From Guyanagaster necrorhizus (lineage: Eukaryota > Basidiomycota > Agaricomycetes > Agaricales > Physalacriaceae), in the NCBI RefSeq assembly GCF_019112545.1, contig NW_025064884.1, forward strand, positions 673,938 through 737,937: 64,000 nt of DNA. Reading direction: 5' to 3'. The notes beneath the pieces were generated by a model, which saw only the letters and a list, made by a program, of their open reading frames with translations, searched no databases and was not told the DNA's origin. Shown here in pieces: positions 22,084 through 32,720 of the stretch. Positions within the stretch are counted from its first letter, which is position 1; each line of letters opens with the position of its first letter. The translations under genes and the position numbers were made by a program.

Positions 22084-23732
22084 ATGACTATTCTCGGTTT
22101 TTGTGTCGCCTTTATCGCTACAGGCATAGCTATCCTTTTCTCCTTGTATCAACGACGCAACACACAGGCAAGGGCTCTCAATGAGCCCCCTCTTCTTCCT
22201 TATTCAATTCCTTTTGTGGGGCACGCGTTGTGGTACGGCCGGAGAAGTAGCGAGGTGTACGCGGCTGCGAGGTCTGTCTGTCTTGGATTCCCTCATAGGA
22301 ACGGTGGTACTTAATGCACCGTAGAACTTTTTCTCCAGATTCACGCCCTGTATCAATAACGCTAATGGGACAGCGTGTATACGTCCGTTTAATTCCGCTT
22401 GAGCAGTCGATCTACTGATCAATTGGCTTTTCTAGATCGTCACGGCGAACAAAGACGTTTCCGCAGTTTACCGGGCGAAAAGCCTCTCGTTCAATAACCT
22501 TGTTCTTTGGGGTCTGGGAGCCGTCTTCAACATCTCACGGGAAGGTCGGGACGTGATCGCATATGAGCCCGGTCATCACAGTTCTTTGCTGGAGAATAGC
22601 CATGTGTTCTATCGTGATGCACTGAGGGAGGGTTCCGCTCTCAATGAATTTACCGCCTCCTTCCTCGATTGTCTGCGCAAGGAGCTTGACAAAGAAGACG
22701 CCAAGATCGACGTGTCCCCCAAAGGGATGAAAGTCCAGCTGCGCGACTGGGCTAGGACTATTCTAGGCACCGCGTCCACAATCGCAACGATGGGTCCACA
22801 AATACTGGAGGAAGAGCCTAATCTTCTCAAATATAATTGGCAGTTCGATTTGGACATCGTTTCGTTTACCATTGGTCTCCCACGATTTCTGATTAAAAGG
22901 CAATATGCAAATAGAGAAAAGCTTATCCGGGCATTTGAAAAGGTGTATAGGGATAGAGAGACGAAGCAGCAAGATGCTATTTGGTGGATACCTGAGCGTC
23001 AAAGGATGTTGGCTGAAGCAGGGATGACATCCGATTATGATATTGGTGCTTCAACGCTTCCTGTATGGAATGGGTATGTGTTGGTGATTGTCAGTCGCTG
23101 GCAATCTATACTGATTGGACCATAGGCTTCAAACCAATTCCAACCCTACCGCCTTTTGGCTTCTTCTGCATATTGTAGCGATCCCTGGGCTTGCAGATCG
23201 CATTCGCAAGTCAATCGCTCCAGCATTCGACAGCGAAGGGAAGGTCACCAATGTTGATCTCATGGTGAACGACCCGCTCTTACGCTCAGCGTATAACGAG
23301 ATCCTCCGCCTGTACTCGGGCTCAGTCTCTACTCGAGTTGTGACCGAAGACACCATCATTTCTGGTTACAATTTCCGTAAAGGAGGCGTCGTCATGTGTC
23401 CAGCTCGTCCACACCATTGGGATGTAGACGTTTGGGGCCCGGACGTCGAAGAGTTCGTCCCAGACAGGTTCATTCGAGAATCTACAAATAGCCTAATCAA
23501 GGGGGATGCAAAGCTGACTCGGCCATTCGGAGGAGGGACGTCCCTCTGTCCTGGTCGGTTCTTTGCCTCGAACGAGATCATTTCGTTCGTCGGAGCTATT
23601 TTATTAAAATACGATATTCGCCTGGCGGCTGGTGAAACTGTTCCTCGACCCAATGTAAATACTCCGTCTCTCGGTTTCTCTGCTCCCTTGAATGATGTGG
23701 AGGTTATTATAACGAAGAGAAGCAAATACTAA
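22084..23732 (+). CDS. Cytochrome P450 (CYP7/CYP8-like)
   Basis: Four exons, 22084-22271, 22325-22382, 22436-23073 and 23126-23732, close to 496 aa, normal P450 length. The N-terminus is a membrane anchor (residues about 2-22) followed by basic RR and a Pro-rich hinge. The ExxR motif is in NEILRL (about 353-356), and the heme loop is FGGGTSLCPGRFFA with its Cys near 436. The I-helix reads NSNPTAFWLLL and lacks the usual AGxDT Thr, as in CYP7/CYP8 oxysterol-hydroxylase and prostacyclin-synthase-like enzymes; this is why I place it there. It would act at the ER with a reductase; the substrate is unknown. It is the only intact member of a three-copy tandem cluster. Confidence 0.9.
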
Positions 23733-25272
23733 GGCATCTTACTACGTATGTACTTGAAATACATGATTCGAATGTATGTTTAACTCGTCTCGATGAACTG
23801 GCTGTGGAATGTTCTCCAAAAGAATGACAAGTTGGTTCCGGCAAATACCGAAGACCTTTCCACTTGTCCGCCACCGGTCTCTTCTTAGTGCGTTGTGTGG
23901 CTCCTGTGAGATTCTCAAGAAATCCGGCATTATCAGATACCAGATACTTGGTGCTGTTAAGAAGACTTGTGAAGACAGCGACGATGTAGGACCGCAGTGT
24001 GATACATTCTCACCGTATCTGTCTCTCAAAAATGCCAACAAGAATTTCTGTCGCGACATCTAGGTCTTTCGTCGTGGCCAAGTCCAAGAAGAGAACGAAT
24101 AGCATTTGACAGATTCATTTTACTGTCACCTCGCGTCATCTGGAAACGCCTCAGTCCATGCCAATAGCCAAGTCAAATCTTCCTCTTCTCTTCCTAATTC
24201 ATGTACACTCTATCTTTACGAACACCTCTCACATCTGAGGCTACGCTCGCTGCACCAGCTTCCCTTTCGTCGTTCAATGCTAAAGTGGCGGCTACCGCCG
24301 CTGAAGGCAGACACATAGACGCGTCATTCGAACGCCGAACGATGTACGTCGCATTCAGCATCTTTCCAGCCCACCATGTCCAATAAAACTTCACAGGTGA
24401 CATGTCGACTGGCGATACTACCTTTGCTTGGAATTTTTTACGCGTTATCTCTCGTTGATAAAGTCAGCATAGGCGTGGCATGGCATGTCTCGCGTGTATG
24501 GACAAAGATCTTGTATGTGTACCCACATTGATAACTATCAATGGTTGATTATTGTATGCAGGCTTTCAATGTCAATACGCACTACAGCATCGTATCATTT
24601 ATCTATTTCATTCCATGCATCCTTCTCATCACGTCTCACATGCTAAAAACAATAATCTGTACTCCCTTCAACCAAGGATGCGCCAACAATTCATCAGCTG
24701 GGCGCTTCCTGGGATCACAGATCAGACATGCTCGCAGGAACCCGTCTAAACCGCTTAGATCCAGCTTTTAGCTTCTGACACCCCTTTTACGGCCTTTCCG
24801 ACGCTACAGTCGTCCCAATCTCTGCTTTGCAAAACCTCCCCTGCGAAAAATAAGACAGCATGACGAACGTGGTCGTATGAAGCGTAACATTTTGATTAAA
24901 TCATCTGGTCCATATTAGCAATCTACCAGAAGAATAGATGGTATTTTCCCGATGCGTTCCATGATCTGTTGAACACGACCGAAAGTATCCTGCAGGAATA
25001 GGGGATGGTCCACAGCTAGTTCGACAACTCAATGCGCTCAAATCCATGGTACATTTCGCGTTTTGGTTGAAATCGGCATTATGGAGGACCTTTCAAGTGG
25101 ATGTACGCTATTTGGAATGAATATTTTTCTGGTTCAAACAAGGTTCAAAACAATTTTCACCCTTGGGCCTTTTCGATCGCGCCTGTCGAAGCGTCAAACA
25201 CGGCCTAAATAAATTTCCTGGCATGGCTCAGGAGTATGGAGTGCATAGTGCTACACGTGCAGCACTCTGACC
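23733..25272. other. Intergenic between P450 copies
   Basis: About 1.5 kb separates the intact and pseudogene P450. Apart from a possible kinase-tail relic on the minus strand (24652-24763) I see no coding exon, repeat or RNA gene. Short open frames here look random. Confidence 0.4.
24652..24763 (-). pseudogene. Possible relic of a protein kinase C-terminal lobe
   Basis: On the minus strand a short frame reads LRACLICDPRKRP followed by ADELLAHPWLKG, then a stop. This matches the end of a Ser/Thr kinase domain (the CL..DP..RP...LL.HPW pattern of subdomain XI). I find no catalytic loop or glycine loop upstream. It is best read as a leftover fragment. Confidence 0.4.
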
Positions 25273-26924
25273 ATGTCTACCACCGTCGATGCTTGGGTCA
25301 CCATCCTCGTCGTTGGCATAGGCGCGATTTTCGCACTGCATCACCGACGCAATGCCCTGGGGCAAGCGCTCAATGAACCACCCATCCTTTCTTACCTGAT
25401 TCCTTTTGTGGGTCATGCTCTGTGGTACCGCCGAAGATCTATCGAGGTATACAATGCAACAAGGTTCGTCACTACCTCTTCATCCTTCTAGGGGCCCCAT
25501 CACAGAACCCATTGCAAAATGTTTTCTCCCGATGCTTGACCAGTCTCGTTAACGTTGATGGGGCAACGAATATATGTATGTATCTCCGTATCTTCACTAT
25601 CGATGCTCCCTAATATGTCTCGCCTTCAGATCGTCACTGCGAGCAAAGATGTATCGGTAGTCTATCTCTCAAAAAGTCTCTTGTTCACGCTTCTAGTCCT
25701 CTACGGTCCTGGTTCCATGTTCGACATTTCGAAAGATGGCAGAGACATGATCGCATACGACTACGATGGTCCTCATTCTTCTTTGTTAGAAAGCGTTCAT
25801 CCATTCTGTCGTAGTACTCTGAAGGAGGGACCTGCTTTGAACGAGCTTATCACCTCCTTCCTTGAATGCCTCCGCATAGAACTTATCAAAGAGGACGCCA
25901 AAATCAATGCATCCCCAGGGGGATGAAGGTCTTACTGCATGACTGGGCCAGAACTATACTAGGCACAGCGTCAACCATCGTCATGATGGGCCCACCGATA
26001 CTGGAGGAAGAGCCGAACCTTCTCGATTACAACTGGCAGTTCAATGCAGACGTTTGTAATGGGCTTTCCTAACTTTCTGTTGAGAAAGCAAAATGCAAAC
26101 AGGGACAAGCTCATTTGAACGAGTCTACCGGGATAGCAAAACGAAACAAAAGGATGTCATCTGGTGGGTAGAAGCGCTACCAAGGATGATGGCTGAGGCT
26201 GGGACAACGGCTGCCCATGACATCAGCGCTGGAACATTTACTATATGGAATGCGTAAGTGCCTATGACTCTGTGACTAGCATCGAAATATACTGACGCGT
26301 ATCATGACATCTCACACCAGGCTCCAGGCCAACTCCAATCCTGCTTCCTTTTGGCTTCTTCTGCAGATTGCGACATTCCCTGGACTCGCGGATCGCATTC
26401 GCAAGTCGATTACTACCACATTTGATAGCAATGAGAAGGTTGTCGATGTGGAGCTTTTAGTAAATGACCCCCTCCTCCGTTCAACCTTCAACGAAACTCT
26501 TCGTACCTTTTCATCTTCAATGTGTACCCGACTTGTCATGGAAGACACCATCATATCTGATTACAACTTCCGAAAAGGCGCTGCAGTCAAGTGCCCTATT
26601 CGTCCGCAACACTGGGATGCAGACATTTGGGGACCAGACGTCGAGGAGTTCGTTCCAGATAGGTCCATTCGAGAACCTGCGAATGGTCTCATAAGGGGTG
26701 ATGCGAAGTTAGTTCGGCCGTTTGGCGGAGGAGTATCCCTCTGTCCCGGTCGATTCTTTGCCTCATACGAGGTTCTTTCATTCGTTGGGGCTCTTTTGTT
26801 CAAGTATGACATCAAGTTGGCGGAAGGTGCAAATGTACCACGACCCGACTTGAACGCCCCCACCCTCGGGATATCTTCTCCCCTCAACGATGTCGAGGTA
26901 ATTATAATCAAAAGATTCAAGTGA
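25273..26924 (+). pseudogene. Cytochrome P450 pseudogene, paralogue of 22084-23732
   Basis: The same exon layout as the intact copy is visible, with the same N-terminal anchor and FVGHALWY segment in exon 1. Lesions are a TGA inside the short second exon (near 25535, in the SPDA-PVS stretch), a frameshift near 25917 in the GMK region, missing bases near 26050 before GFPNFL, and another shift with a TGA near 26117. The last exon (26321-26924) remains open with the ExxR equivalent (NETLRT), the heme loop GGGVSLCPGRFFA and the normal end. The I-helix again reads NSNPASFW. The intact 3' exon and battered middle suggest fairly recent loss. Confidence 0.88.
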
Positions 26925-27399
26925 GGGTACGCGTACATTCATGTTACATAGTGGATAAGTGGTACTACGGATAGTTAGGAACATAATGATATACCCACAG
27001 TAGTTTAATCATACCCAAATAAAGGCGGACCAGAAGGGAAGCATTTATCAAACAAGTCTTTCCGCCGCGTAAGTAAAGGTGCAAGGGGGTCGCCGACAAA
27101 AATCAATATTCCGCAAATCAGTATTCCTGGCGGCCTCCCACTATTTTCCTCTCACTGCAATCATAACCCACTAATACGCCTCTTTAGTTGAAGACCACTG
27201 GTATATGCCCTTACTCATCTCTTACATGTGCAAGTGTTATTATCACAAAACGATTCGATCAAACCATGTGGTACGGTAAGTGATGTATTTGTTAGATGGT
27301 ACATGTATCATAAATGTTAATTACCCAAATTGATATATGCCAGTGCCTATAATCCTTATTGTACACCTATATTACACAGATGGCACATACCAGAAATAC
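26925..27399. other. Intergenic, nothing recognised
   Basis: The 3' ends of the P450 pseudogene (plus) and the membrane protein (minus) converge here. I see no feature other than AT-rich sequence. Confidence 0.4.
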
Positions 27400-29157
27400 T
27401 TAATAGACGGTCGAATCTTGAAGGCGCCAACGACCCAAAGGGCCCCACCACCATAATGACTGACGATGACGGACCACTTCACGCTTCATTGTTTCTGAGG
27501 TCTTATCTGGACGATCCTCTTCGTCATGGCTATCTTCCCCGACCGATGTTACATCAGTTTCTTGGCAAGAAGCGGCCTCGTTTTGTTCCTGCTGGGAATT
27601 CCGTCTGGGATACCTGTCACGCTCTTGCGTACGTCCATGCTGCCTAACCCTTCCCGATCTCCAAGCGAAACTGCCCAGGCCCCAGCCTGTGTCAGCCAAG
27701 TTCGGCGCACCCGCCTCTTCAAGCTCTCGTATTCGATCTGCGCGTTCGATGGCTTGTTGTCGAGTAGCAGCTACGTGCGCTTGTCGGAGCAGTGTATACC
27801 AGCGGTAGACTGCGGCAGGAAGAATGCGTGGAAGAGTTCCGTTTGATGTAAACGAAGCGGTAGATGATGAAGTTGCATGACGATCTTCCGAAAGAGACCT
27901 AGGCGCCTCCGGTGACATCGAACGAGAATCGGGAGCATGTGGTACCGAACGGCGGCGAACTATTGTTGAAGTCATCTCCATTCCTTCTTGTCGGACACCG
28001 AAAGCACCCGTAACGCCGCGCCATACTAGTTGCGCGCGCTCCCGGGTTCCTTTTCGATGCTCTTTCGAGGCTCGTTTTTTCTTTTGCCGTCTCCCCTCCC
28101 TCCGTTGTGGAAAATCATAATTCGCTCCAGTTCCTGCACCAACCCACCACCACCACCCTAAGAAACTTTGCCACAGCACGACCGCCCACATCAAACCCGG
28201 AAGCCAGACGTATTCTTCTTCCCTTGGAATGTACAGAAAATTGAGAGCTGTACTAACGAGGGCCAGTGAAAGAGCGGCACAACCAAAGGCCGCGGTACCG
28301 CCATCCGTACGCCAGGCCTGTTTGCGATTCACGAGTATACCCCAGACAAAAAGAGCAACCGTGAACAAAAGAGATAGTGTCGCGTTGCAGACATTCCGAA
28401 TAGCCGTGGCGACATCTATTACTCCAAGGCCGCCTGATATTGGTGTGAGCTGCATGACGGCAGCCAACACAGCCAAAGGTACTAAATGAAATAAGCTGAC
28501 TGTCAATGAGATAGGACAATTGTGCCGCACTCAGCAGATAAAAGATAAGTCTTGCTTCCAGTCGAGAAGGATATAAAAGTGTCAAGAATTGTATATGCGT
28601 TATCTGTAGGCCTCAGTACAGGTATTCTTCGTAGACAGAGTAAATGATGCACCTGAATGAGTCCAGACGTTGCAGCGTTCATGATTAGCCATGTTGCTAG
28701 CTCGGCCTTAGTCCATATACTCGTCTCACTCGTATCCATCGGGGGGACATTGACGGCGATATAGGATAGCATATATGGCCATTTTTGACTTTCTTCCAGT
28801 GTTGCAGAGAGTACAACATGGAGGGTAGCAATGAGGGAGATAAGGAGGGTAGTGACACCGGATATTTGCAAGACATAGTTGACGGGGGCCAGTGGCCAAT
28901 GATACTGGGCGGTGAATATGAGATGAATAAATAGGACAGCGACAAGGGTCAAGACGATGCCGGTGAGCAGGATTTGAATTGGAAGCGAGCGAGCATATGC
29001 TGGCCGATATTGCAAGTATGGATCAGCGTCCAAACTGTGAATTTGAGATATATGGACAAGAAAGAGACGTGGAATGCACATACCCGGCATCATCAGCAAC
29101 TACAACATACAAAAGCATGGACAGGAAGGACAGGAAAGCACCTGCCTTCGGTAGCAT
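27400..29157 (-). CDS. Multi-pass membrane protein with signal peptide, family unknown
   Basis: Exons 29157-29084, 29034-28653, 28603-28531 and 28481-27400 give 536 aa. Residues 1-21 form a signal peptide (MLPKAGAFLSFLSMLLYVVV). At least six hydrophobic segments follow up to about residue 290, suggesting a seven-helix topology with the N-terminus outside. The last 240 residues are a hydrophilic tail with a strongly basic KKKRASKEHRKGTRER patch and a Ser-rich middle, probably cytoplasmic. The plan resembles a fungal receptor-like protein, but I do not recognise a named family. The first exon is short and is supported by the frame and the good signal peptide. Confidence 0.75.
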
Positions 29158-30294
29158 GGCGGTTGCAGACGAAGTTGCATCCCATCGACGGTGTTTGCTT
29201 CCTGCGACACAAGCAAACAATGCGATCGGATTTGAGATCGTATTTCAAATATATTTTTGTCTTGGCATGCCGAGAAGCTACAGCAACAGCAGACAACAGC
29301 TCAGTATTCTTATTATTCTTCTAGAGTCAATATGGTTGAGTCTGGCTATGCAAAATAATGATAAAATATTCTACTAATGTACGTTTGGCCCACACGCAGC
29401 TATATATACCGTACTCCGTTCAAACTTCACCCATTTATGCCACAAACTTAGAATGTGGAGCTATACATACTACTAACCCTATCTACTAGTAATTCACTGA
29501 CCACGCCTCACTATCCTTAGGTTCGAGGACTTCCACTCGTCATCCTTCAATATAGTATCATAACAGCCAAACAGTGGAACATACTCCGAACATCAGCCAT
29601 GATACTGTGGCCGAACAGAATATTCGCACGATAATGCACAATAATTCAGCCGCAATGAACCCATGGATATTAGTATCAATGTAAAACTTTGGTTTCCACT
29701 GTGTTGTCACATGCTTTTTACCCGTTTACCCTGTGATCACCACTTCCTGGAGCAACCATTAATCGAGGAAGAAGCTCCCGAGTTTCCTGATAGTCCGAAA
29801 TTCTGCCGTTCTTTCGGTCCATATCTGACTATGAAACATTTGCAGACGCACTAAACGAGCGAGAGAAAGGACCGACAATGAAAGAGCTGCAGGCCCTTTG
29901 TTTGATATCGAGAGCAGCTAGACCTCAAGTCGAAGTGCCTAGGATGCAGTCATGCCAATATGTTCCAGTGTGCATCTTGCAAGGCCGCATGTCGGGTTGA
30001 TAGACATACAAGCGGGTGGCGTTCGGCCCGTTTATCCGAGTAACACTGCCAGTTTGAATTCAATTGCTCTGTGCACTACACACTAGGACTTGGGATGCGG
30101 CAAGTTCTCTGTACATACTCGGATGGCGCAAGAACCGTGGATATGAACGATGCTTTTCGGACATCATGATTGGGGCGAAGATGATTAAGTTGCACTCACT
30201 ACCCACGGAGGAAACTCTGCTTTGCTCCGAGATATAAATCCACTGTGATGTACTAGAAACCTTTGCTTCATCATTGTGCTTTCAACATTCAATC
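29158..30294. other. Intergenic between divergent genes
   Basis: About 1.1 kb separates the starts of the membrane-protein gene (minus) and the GH12 gene (plus). It must hold both promoters. I see no coding exon, RNA gene or repeat. Confidence 0.4.
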
Positions 30295-31440
30295 ATGCTT
30301 ATATCTTCTTTGCTGGTGCTCTCTACCTTGTCTGTCATTGCTAGCTGTCAAACACTGTCTTGTCAGTACGATTGCGCCACTAGTGGTCAATATTCTCTTT
30401 GTCAGAACTTGTGGGGTGCCGGTGAGTTGCGGATGTATTTTGTCGATTAAAACTAACGAGAGGATGTAGAAAGCGGCGTTGGAAACCAGACGTCAACATT
30501 GATCAGTACAAGCGGAAATAACATTTCTTGGTCGACTACCTGGACCTGGCAGAACAACCCCAATAATGTCAAAAGCTGTAAGTAGGCCATTCTTTCAAAT
30601 AATCCAACTCCGTTGTTGATGGATGATGGAAGATGCGAATGTCGAGTCGACGACGAGCAAGGGCAAGCAGGTCCACCGTCAAGTTTAAGTAGTGTGTCAA
30701 AATTCATCTGACCAGCATTTTAGTTGGCTAGTATTACTGCTGCCCCCACTATCTGGAATTGGAACTACATAACCGAATCAAGCGGTATTCGCGCTGATGT
30801 CTCGTAAGTTGTGTGAGTATGGATGCCATCGAGCGTCGATCGATAATAAGTGAATAGATACGATATCTGGTTCGGAGCAGCATCAAGCGGCGACCCGGCG
30901 TCTACTGCGTCTTCATACGAAATGTGAGAGTTGACTTTACTTTTCCCTGACTCTCTCATCTTTCCGTGCAGTATGATATGGTTGTCAGGTCTCGGAGGGT
31001 AAGTCGCTTGGTGCATGTACTTAAGTACCATTCTTGAAGCTCTTTGATCAGCATCCAACCCGTCGGTTCTCAAATTACTACCAATACAATCGTCGCCGGA
31101 CACTCCTGGAATATTTGGAAAGGACCTAATACAAACTGGCAGGTTATCTCCTTCGTGAGCCCCACGGAAATCCACAATTTCACCGTGGATTTGAAAGATT
31201 TCTTCGGTGAAGTCCATTAATGATTCTGTTCCTTCATGACCGTACTGAAGCAGATGCTAGATTATCTTGTTGCTGAACAAGGAGTTCCTTCGACTCAAGT
31301 ACGTTTTACGCATTTCCGGGATACGCCGAGCCGTTGATCTTCCTATAACGTAGTATGTCCAGGCAATCCAATCAGGGACTGAGCCGTTCACCGGTAGCGC
31401 CGAGCTAATGACCACCAGTTATTCCGTTTCACTTTCTTAA
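30295..31440 (+). CDS. Glycoside hydrolase family 12 endoglucanase/xyloglucanase
   Basis: Nine exons, 30295-30421, 30470-30577, 30633-30670, 30724-30803, 30858-30923, 30972-30998, 31052-31211, 31251-31298 and 31354-31440, give 246 aa, the normal GH12 length. A signal peptide (MLISSLLVLSTLSVIASCQ) marks a secreted protein. Family landmarks are CQNLWG near residue 40, the nucleophile Glu at about 139 in SSYEIMIWLSG, and the acid/base Glu at about 228 in SGTEPFTGSAEL. Secreted GH12 enzymes cut beta-1,4-glucan or xyloglucan in plant cell walls. Two donors are the unusual GTCCA type (30671 and 31212), and the 31212-31250 intron is only 39 bp, so the residues just before 31251 are the least certain. 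Confidence 0.92.
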
Positions 31441-31811
31441 GTCGCGTGTTGTACATTTATTCAATTTAATTGGTGTTGTGTACTAAAATCACTGCTTTTC
31501 CTATGGACCATCTGAAGCAGGTCCAAAGAAAAACTACCAAACGTAGTGCGGGCCCGCCTTTCTTGATGTGGTTAGCCACCTGCATTTAAGTATTACCGAA
31601 TGATCGCCAGTTGTTCACACCATGGAGCTTCGAATTCTCCAATCAGTCAAATGAGTCCACGCAGCAGGGTCTAGTCAAGATCCCTCATTTTCCTTTTCTA
31701 CGTTCGTTCGTTGGATCGCTGAAGACCACCAGGTGACTTGTCCAACATTGCAGGTAGTATAATGTCAGCTCCTATACGCCATGAAATGCATCGACTGATC
31801 CTTCCACCAGC
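31441..31811. other. Intergenic, nothing recognised
   Basis: This is the 3' flank of the GH12 gene and the promoter side of the tetraspan gene. No exon or repeat is visible. Confidence 0.4.
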
Positions 31812-32610
31812 ATGAAGCCTCACTACAGGCCCTTCGTCGTTCATCACGAGATTTCTATAGTCTCTTTAGCGCTCCTGTTCGTTGCTTTCCTGTTTCTGTT
31901 CCTCGTCGGTATTTCCTTGCCCATAATCAAAACCATATACCTCGTCCGAGTCTATTCGACGGCTGAGAGTGACCAACCGGCGACAAGCATTGCGACAGAG
32001 CTGCGGTTCGGAGTGTGGGGTGTGTGTGCACTAAGGTGAGGATCTTACTATATACAATCCCTCGTCCCAGACTGAGAAACAATTCCTAGTGCATTGGGCT
32101 ATGGAGAGTGTTTTGGCCCAAGGCTTGGTTACGATGTACCATCATCAGTAACCGAGCTCCTGGATGTGGATGCAAGCCTCGTCCAGGCCGCTTTGAAGGG
32201 TCTCCTGGTCATCCTCATCCTTCATCTCGTTTCAGCGGGATTGTCTCTCGCCGCGGTCATCCCAGCTATGTTTCTTGGATCGCATGCGCTAGCCATTATG
32301 GCCCTCGTTATCTCAATTACCACAGCACTCCTGGGAACCGTCGTATTTGGGGTGGATCTAGCCTTAGTGTTGACCCTCAAGAAGGAGCTGCCAAGCTTGT
32401 CAAGTCAGATTGACCTTGGTATCGATTTTGGCAACGGAATTTGGATGGTCTTGGTTGCCGTGGTTTTGACGTGGATTGCGGTAATAACCCTTTCTGCCAG
32501 AGCGTGCTTCTGCTGCGGTGTTCGTAGGTAAGCGTCTCACGCTCAGGCTCTCGCCTCGCCGACCCATCGTCTAAACTGGTGATTCTAGAAAAACGTTCAA
32601 GTATTACTGA
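31812..32610 (+). CDS. SUR7/PalI-like tetraspan membrane protein
   Basis: Exons 31812-32035, 32090-32527 and 32589-32610 give 227 aa. Four hydrophobic segments lie at about residues 14-40, 107-130, 140-165 and 182-205. A Gly/Cys-containing extracellular loop follows the first helix (WGVCAL then GYGECFGPRLGY). This matches the SUR7/PalI fold, where WGxC-type and later Cys residues sit between TM1 and TM2. Members act at the plasma membrane in eisosomes, or as PalI/Rim9 in ambient pH sensing. Which branch applies cannot be told. The gene ends 110 bp from the convergent TRAPPC11 end. Confidence 0.7.
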
Positions 32611-32720
32611 TCTGGCTCGCATGAGCTCTTATGATTATAATGACTATACCCTAACGATTCGAAGCACTGATGGAAACTGTGTACCATATATGTTTGAAAT
32701 GCCATCGACGTTTACAAAGG

